A stretch of 64,000 nt of DNA from the NCBI GenBank assembly GCA_910588295.1, contig CAJUQO010000007.1, forward strand, positions 19,896 to 83,895, given 5' to 3'. The DNA is from an uncultured Lachnospiraceae bacterium. GTDB taxonomy: Bacteria; Bacillota; Clostridia; Lachnospirales; Lachnospiraceae. The notes under the pieces are model-generated. The model had not been told where the DNA came from and made no database searches. It saw only the letters and a program-made list of their open reading frames with translations. Of this stretch, positions 59,637 to 64,000 are shown in pieces; the first letter of the stretch is position 1, and the number at the start of each line of letters is the position of its first letter. The position numbers and the translations under genes were made by a program.

Positions 59637-59757
59637 TCCTGCCCTCCCATGCTGCGCGAAATTACCGTATGGGCAAAGTGTATCACCATAGTGAAAGCGG
59701 TGCAAACAGATTCGTTCGACAAATTCTGACAATAGTGAAATTAAGGAGGACTTAGGG

Positions 59758-60180
59758 ATGGAAGACTGTATTTTCTGTAAACTGGCAAATGGGATTTTTG
59801 ATTCGGCGACAATTTATGAAGACGGTTTGTTTCGTGTTATCCTGGATCTCGGGCCGGCCTCTAAAGGTCATGCGTTGATTCTGCCGAAGCAACATTATGC
59901 CAATATCTATGAGCTGCCGGAAGAACTGGCCATGAAAACTATGGCGCTGGCTAAACGGATGGTGGAAGTTATGACAAAGGCTCTGGCATGTGACGGGTTC
60001 AACCTGGTGCAGAATAATGGGGAGGCAGCGGGTCAGACCGTGTTCCATTTCCACATGCATCTGATTCCCCGCTATAAGGGCGATCATGCAGGATTTGGGT
60101 GGAACGACGGAAAGCTGACGGATGAAGTGAAGGCGGAAGTCATGAGCAAGGTACAGGCAGAGCTTGTCAGGGCAGAATAG
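59758..60180 (+). CDS. HIT-family hydrolase (HinT-like)
   Basis: 140 aa. The histidine triad HFHMHLIPRYKGD is near residues 97-110, with the N-terminal CIFCKLANGIF and LDLGPASKGHALILPKQHYANIYEL. It would hydrolyse nucleotide phosphoramidates. AAGGAGG precedes the ATG. The ECF sigma gene starts eight bases after its stop, so they may be co-transcribed. Confidence 0.95.
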   Translation: MEDCIFCKLANGIFDSATIYEDGLFRVILDLGPASKGHALILPKQHYANIYELPEELAMKTMALAKRMVEVMTKALACDGFNLVQNNGEAAGQTVFHFHMHLIPRYKGDHAGFGWNDGKLTDEVKAEVMSKVQAELVRAE

Positions 60181-60188
60181 GAGTTAGC

Positions 60189-60701
60189 GTGGATCATTCG
60201 GACTTTAACCGTATTTACGATCAATATTATCATTTAGTCCTGCGGGCGGCCCAGAACTATGTGCAGGATCCTCATTATCAGGAAGATATATGCCAGGAAG
60301 TATTTTCGAAGCTGTATAATAAAATTGAGACTCTGGCGGAGGAAGATCATGTGCGTCCCTGGCTTTTGGTGGTTACAAAAACCACAGCGCTGGATTTGCG
60401 CAGACGATTAAAGCTGGATCATCCGGCGGCATCAGGTGAAGAGGGGCAGGTGGGAGAGACAGAGCCCCTCGTCCAGGATGGCCCGGAGGAAAAAATATTG
60501 CTGCGGGAACAGCAGGTGGAAGTGTTCCGGGCCCTTCGGGAACAAAACCCGGAATGGCTTAAGATCATGGTCTGCCTGGAGGTGGATGGCATGAGGCAGG
60601 CAGATCTTGCCAGAGAGATGGGAATTTCTCTTACAAGCCTTCGGAACAAGATCTACCGTGCCAGAAAATGGTTGAAGGAGCACTTTCCCCAGGAGGGTTA
60701 G
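60189..60701 (+). CDS. ECF-type RNA polymerase sigma factor
   Basis: 170 aa from a GTG. Region 2: YDQYYHLVLRAAQNYVQDPHYQEDICQEVFSKLYNKIE and VRPWLLVVTKTTALDLRRRLK. Region 4: EWLKIMVCLEVDGMRQADLAREMGISLTSLRNKIYRARKWLKEHF. No anti-sigma gene is adjacent. The stop overlaps the end of the convergent murG by four bases. Target promoters are unknown. Confidence 0.9.
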   Translation: MDHSDFNRIYDQYYHLVLRAAQNYVQDPHYQEDICQEVFSKLYNKIETLAEEDHVRPWLLVVTKTTALDLRRRLKLDHPAASGEEGQVGETEPLVQDGPEEKILLREQQVEVFRALREQNPEWLKIMVCLEVDGMRQADLAREMGISLTSLRNKIYRARKWLKEHFPQEG

Positions 60702-61759
60702 CTGTGCCGGGCGATTAGATCCAGGATGATCTGGAGGGAGTTCTTTTGCGGGGCGTTTTCCATGGCCCGGATATAGGTATCGCGGTTTTGGTAGAGGGTA
60801 AGGATGGCTTTAAGAAGAATGGCGTCTGTCAGTTTATCTTCTTCAAGTACCATGCTAAAGCCCTGTTTTTCAAAGGAGCGGGCATTTAAAATCTGATCGC
60901 CCCGGCTGGCTTTGGCGGAGAGCGGGATCAGGAGATGGGGCTTTTTCAGCGCCTGGAGTTCACAGATAGCATTAGCCCCGGCGCGGGAGACCACCATATC
61001 AGCCAGGGCAAATAAATCGGGGAGCTCCTGCTCAATATATTCATATTGAACATATCCGGCCATTTCTTTTTTGGATTCGTCCAGCTTACCGCGGCCGCAC
61101 AGATGGACGACCTGAAATTTCTGCAGAAGTTCAGGCAGTATGCGCCGGATGGCGTCATTTATGGCGGCTGCTCCCAGGCTGCCCCCAATAATCATGAGAG
61201 TCGGTTTGTCTGCCGCAAGTCCGGTAAAGGACAGCGCCTTGTCGGGGCTGCCGGATAAAAGTTCCTGCCGGATGGGTGTACCGGTAACCACAGCCTTACC
61301 CTCCGGAAGCTGAAAGAGAGTCTCGGGGAAATTACAGCAGACTCTGGTGGCGAAGGGAATGCAGATCTTATTGGCCAGGCCCGAGGTCATATCTGATTCA
61401 TGGATGATGGCCGGTACATGGTTTCTTTTGGCAGCGATTACCACAGGGACGGTGACAAATCCCCCTTTTGAGAAAACGATATTTGGCTTTAGCTGCTTTA
61501 TTAATCTGTGGGCTTCATGGAACCCCTTCAGGACGCGGAAGGGGTCGGTGAAGTTCTTCAGGTCAAAGTAACGCCGTAGTTTGCCGGAGGAGATGCCATA
61601 GTATGGTATGCCCAGTTCTTCAATCAATTTCTTTTCAATGCCGTCATAAGAACCGATGTAGGATATCCGATAGCCCATTTCCCGCAGACGGGGGATCATG
61701 GCTATATTGGGGGTTACATGTCCGGCGGTTCCTCCTCCGGTGAGTATGATATGTTTCAT
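60698..61759 (-). CDS. murG: UDP-GlcNAc:lipid I transferase MurG
   Basis: 353 aa GT28-family enzyme. The N-terminal glycine motif LTGGGTAGHVTPNIA, VFSKGGFVTVPVVIAAK, and the second site IGGSLGAAAINDAIRRILPELL and LPDLFALADMVVSRAGANAICELQALKKPHLLIPLS are all present. It adds GlcNAc to lipid I to form lipid II at the inner membrane. It stands alone here, away from a dcw cluster, so it may be a second or relocated copy; the rest of the genome is needed to tell. Confidence 0.94.
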   Translation of the reverse strand: MKHIILTGGGTAGHVTPNIAMIPRLREMGYRISYIGSYDGIEKKLIEELGIPYYGISSGKLRRYFDLKNFTDPFRVLKGFHEAHRLIKQLKPNIVFSKGGFVTVPVVIAAKRNHVPAIIHESDMTSGLANKICIPFATRVCCNFPETLFQLPEGKAVVTGTPIRQELLSGSPDKALSFTGLAADKPTLMIIGGSLGAAAINDAIRRILPELLQKFQVVHLCGRGKLDESKKEMAGYVQYEYIEQELPDLFALADMVVSRAGANAICELQALKKPHLLIPLSAKASRGDQILNARSFEKQGFSMVLEEDKLTDAILLKAILTLYQNRDTYIRAMENAPQKNSLQIILDLIARHS

Positions 61760-62087
61760 AAATTAATGCCTCCTGCATGGATTTGCCGCGTCGCCCTGGC
61801 TGTCGGCTATCAGTCCTATCATTATGTTATCCTTTTTGGAAAATGTCAAGAAAAGAAGGCGTTCTTGCCAGAGTCGGAAAAAATATTTATGTGAAGTGCG
61901 ATTTTTTTTGTTTTTGTGCGTATTCTGTATGTAATGTAAGAAACCCCAAGGGGATTTGAGTATGCGGGAAAGGAGGTAGAGCCGGCAGCGGCCGACGAGA
62001 TCCTTACATTACCGGCGGCTGCAGTGTGAATGGATTTTACGGTAAAAATGAATAGAAGGATAGCAACATAAAGTTCCAGTATGAAAA
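61760..62087. other. Gene-free spacer upstream of murG
   Basis: No gene is supported. GTAATGTAAG (61931-61940) and CTTACATTAC (62003-62012) are perfect inverted 10-mers bounding ~80 bases, with a small AACCCC/GGGGAT-type hairpin inside. This may be a small structured transcript or element. The murG promoter should lie on the minus strand near 61800, but I cannot choose one. Confidence 0.4.
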
Positions 62088-62121
62088 GATACCGCCCGTC
62101 TGGCAGCAGGAGGGCGGTATC
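62088..62121 (-). terminator. Terminator of the TSCPD gene
   Basis: GATACCGCCC (62088-62097) and GGGCGGTATC (62112-62121) are perfect inverted arms with a 14-base loop. On the minus strand the stem is followed by TTTTCAT, fitting a terminator 23 bases after the TSCPD stop. Confidence 0.8.
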
Positions 62122-62143
62122 AAATTCACCGCGGAAACAATTT

Positions 62144-62389
62144 TTAGTTCTGTTCCAGTGCCGCTTCAATGGCTTTGGCAAATTGATCCGGGCAAGATGT
62201 AGGCCTGCGGCCGCAGCGGATACCGGACATACGCCGGATGGCCTCTTTGGCATCCATGCCCTCTACCAGAGAACAGACACCCTGGGTATTGCCGTTACAT
62301 CCCCCCTGGAACTGCGCATTGTGTATCTTTCCGTCCACCAGCTCGAACTCAATGGACTGGGAGCATACACCTTTAGTACGGTAAAGCAT
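62144..62389 (-). CDS. Small TSCPD-domain protein
   Basis: 81 aa. The sequence has the family cysteines: GVCSQSIEFEL, FQGGCNGNTQGVCSLVEGM, RCGRRPTSCPDQFAKAIEAAL. The TSCPD motif (here TSCPD exactly) is also found at the C-terminus of vitamin B12-dependent ribonucleotide reductases. The stand-alone form is widespread in Clostridia and of unknown role, perhaps metal binding. AGGAGG precedes the ATG. Confidence 0.92.
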   Translation of the reverse strand: MLYRTKGVCSQSIEFELVDGKIHNAQFQGGCNGNTQGVCSLVEGMDAKEAIRRMSGIRCGRRPTSCPDQFAKAIEAALEQN

Positions 62390-62454
62390 GTTAGGTACCT
62401 CCTGTAAGATAATGTTTAAACTATTTTCTGAAAGAACCGATCCAGGCTCCGGCT

Positions 62455-63420
62455 TTAGTATAGCATATAATCGGGCAAACCCGAAATGTTTTTCACGATA
62501 CGGGCACGGAAATTAATTTTCCAAAGCCTCACAAATCTTAGAAGACTCAAGCAATCCTGCATTATTTTAGACAGCGCTCTTTTTGATGAAATTCTTACCT
62601 TGAACTGCTTCAGCAGGCTGATGGAGAATTTACGGGGCAGGTTTAAATTCTGCTGGATTGTTCTGTTCTCAATGCGGCAATAATCTTTTCCGTAATGGGC
62701 ATCTAATAACCAATGCATCGTTTCTACTGCCCATTCCATTCGGGCATGATGAAGCAGCTCCGCCGCTGACAGTTTTCGGCTGGAGATATAATAGTGCCAT
62801 TCTTCTGTTTTTCTTCCATCTTTTTCATATTCCGTCTTAATTGCACCGATACAATTCAGGTTTTCCCATTTTTCTTTCCCATACAGCCACGCAGTATCAC
62901 CTGTGGAATAAGCAGTCCTAGTTTCGGCCCGGTCACGGTTTTTATCTGTCCTTCTTTCACAGTCCATGCCCTTCCTGAGCGTATCATCCTGGACATATTC
63001 AGAGATTGCGCTCCCGAGATTCGGCTGGTTGCCTTTTGCGTCCAATAAGTAATTGCCCTTCCCTTTGACAATTATCCCCGCAGTTTTTTGCTGGCAGTTT
63101 AGCGCATCCGCAGCAACCAGGCATCCTTCAACATCCATTTTTTTCAGCAGCTCCTGTACTGCAGGAATCTCGTTGCTTTTGGTTGAAACCGTTTCTGATG
63201 CCAGGGTAATCCCAAGTTCACAAATCTGGGCACTGATAATATGCAGGGGGCTGCCAATATGCTTCATCCCTGTTGTGGAACGGATTGTTTTTCCATCCAG
63301 GGAAATGGTTGTCTGACTGCGGTCTTCAGGTAAAAATTGGGCAGCCCATCTCATCAGACATTGATTCAGTGTGTCCGTTTTCACCATCTTCAGCAGCACC
63401 AAAAGCCAATAGTAGCTTGT
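62455..63420 (-). pseudogene. ISAs1-family transposase, 5'-truncated
   Basis: From about 63420 downwards the protein matches ISAs1 (H-repeat) transposases: YYWLLVLLKMVKTDTLNQCLMRWAAQFLP, TISLDGKTIRST, DALNCQQKTAGIIV and ARMEWAVETMHWLLDAHYGKDYCRIENRTIQQNLNLPRKFSISLLK, containing the DDE positions. The N-terminal ~90 residues of the family are missing. The reading frame is open further upstream to 63582, but that part does not resemble the family, so the first native in-frame ATG is 63387. Terminal inverted repeats were not identified. Probably an inactive remnant. Confidence 0.85.
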
Positions 63421-63443
63421 AAGAAAGTACGGGTGGATATTGC

Positions 63444-63701
63444 ATGCATTATTATTCACGTATTCGTGTGGCTGAAAAAATATACGCCAATTTGGAACAT
63501 GCAATAGAAAAAAGCAATTCGGATAAGCTGATTGAGTGTATTCCCAATATAGGCATATCCTGTTCGGTGTGCAATCAGACATTTAAGCGTATGGGGGAAT
63601 CAAGAAGAAAAATACATAAAATAGATATTGACCAATATGAAAATTCAGTAGATGTTCGGGAAAATACCGTAAGCAATGTACTGTTTCCTGCAAAGCATTA
63701 A
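63444..63701 (+). CDS. Small hypothetical protein, possibly a gene remnant
   Basis: 85 codons with balanced codon use (YSRIRVAEKIYANLEHAIEKSNSDKLIECIPNIGISCSVCNQTFKRM). It has one CxxC and no Shine-Dalgarno before the ATG. It begins at the truncated edge of the transposase, so it may be the 3' piece of a gene cut by the insertion. I do not recognise a family. Confidence 0.35.
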   Translation: MHYYSRIRVAEKIYANLEHAIEKSNSDKLIECIPNIGISCSVCNQTFKRMGESRRKIHKIDIDQYENSVDVRENTVSNVLFPAKH

Positions 63702-64000
63702 GAGAATTACAGAAAAGTTACAGCAATTTGCCGGGGGCAGGGACGAAACCTGCTCCCTCCCCTGAACTTAATTTTCCGTAATTCCATGCGGCCGCATTTC
63801 TTCCACCGGAAGGAAAATGCCGGACGCGTGGGTTCCGCCCCGATACACCGCGATCCGCGCCTTTTGCCGCGTCTCACTGTTAAATCCCTTTTCTGTGCTG
63901 CTATTGGGAAATATAAAGTTTTTCGCTTATTATTCCGCGGGTGGATTTATTGTCTGTATAAGGGGGTTAAAACCCTCGCCTTAAGGCGAAGCCTTTAGGT
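63702..64000. other. Gene-free right end with small hairpins
   Basis: GGGGGCAGG/CCTGCTCCC (63733-63741 and 63749-63757) forms a stem with no T-run. The last 40 bases hold GGGTT/AACCC, the palindrome CGCCTTAAGGCG (63977-63988) and AAGGC/GCCTT in tight succession, reminiscent of the subterminal hairpins of IS200/IS605-type elements. The window ends there, so this cannot be confirmed. Confidence 0.35.

Noticed and set aside
63786..63998. A 70-codon plus-strand frame at the right end
   Set aside because: No ribosome site, Arg/Phe-rich composition, crosses palindromes and resembles nothing known; treated as non-coding.

Overview
The window reads as a chromosome segment from a motile, Gram-positive anaerobe of the class Clostridia, most likely Lachnospiraceae. 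This rests on gene content: MotA/MotB, a FliY-type switch protein with CheC domains, CheC/CheD/CheV, a WhiG/FliA-type sigma factor, strong AGGAGG-type ribosome binding sites, GTG/TTG starts, and a Firmicute-style Tad locus with DUF5702 and FHA/DUF6382-like proteins. No rRNA, tRNA or phage was seen. The only clear mobile sequence is a 5'-truncated ISAs1 transposase near the right end.

Left part (1-2.4 kb): the 3' end of a flagellin gene, a terminator, then a large glycosyltransferase that may modify flagellin. A methyl-accepting chemotaxis protein (MCP) lies on the minus strand (2.5-4.3 kb). From 4.7 to about 32.3 kb runs one long plus-strand flagellar and chemotaxis cluster. In order: lytic transglycosylase, flgB, fliE, fliF, fliG, fliH, fliI, fliJ, fliK, flgD, a TIGR02530-type gene, flgE, flbD, motA, motB, fliM, cheY, flgC, fliY, fliO, fliP, fliQ, fliR, flhB, flhA, the motility sigma factor, flgF, flgG, cheC, cheD, cheV, an EAL-HDOD protein and a small HExxH protein related to the SprA family. 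flgC is not next to flgB but sits between cheY and fliY. fliL, flhF and cheA/cheB/cheW/cheR are not in the window. Genes are tightly packed, often overlapping, with a few hairpins between sub-blocks.

From 32.4 to 34.1 kb, on the minus strand and divergent from fliD, lies a two-gene unit: a ParA-type ATPase followed by a protein with an N-terminal basic peptide, a long Pro/Ala linker and a ComFB domain. fliD, fliS and a FliT-position gene follow. 37.4-45.5 kb is accessory: a secreted C39-like protein, an orphan FtsE-like ATPase, a nucleotidyltransferase-like protein overlapping a second MCP, a FliD-like paralogue, an HD-domain alarmone-hydrolase-like protein and a secreted Big2 protein.

45.5-46.4 kb has no gene. 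It holds a perfect 17-bp inverted repeat and a degenerate array of AT-rich units, each ending in a TTGGACTGTACCTC-like core and mostly spaced about 53 bp. mntP, a YgjP-like metalloprotein and a YbaK-type deacylase follow. 48.3-58.0 kb is a Tad-type pilus operon with a good sigma-A-like promoter: prepilin peptidase, TadZ, TadA, TadB, TadC, a short Flp pilin, a DUF5702 protein, TadE-like pseudopilins, a second prepilin peptidase and an FHA protein. tadA carries an extra G in a 7-G run that breaks the reading frame. A structured, repeat-like element overlaps the 3' end of this operon. The right end carries a rhomboid protease, an orphan soluble histidine kinase, a HIT hydrolase, an ECF sigma factor, murG, a TSCPD protein and insertion-sequence debris.
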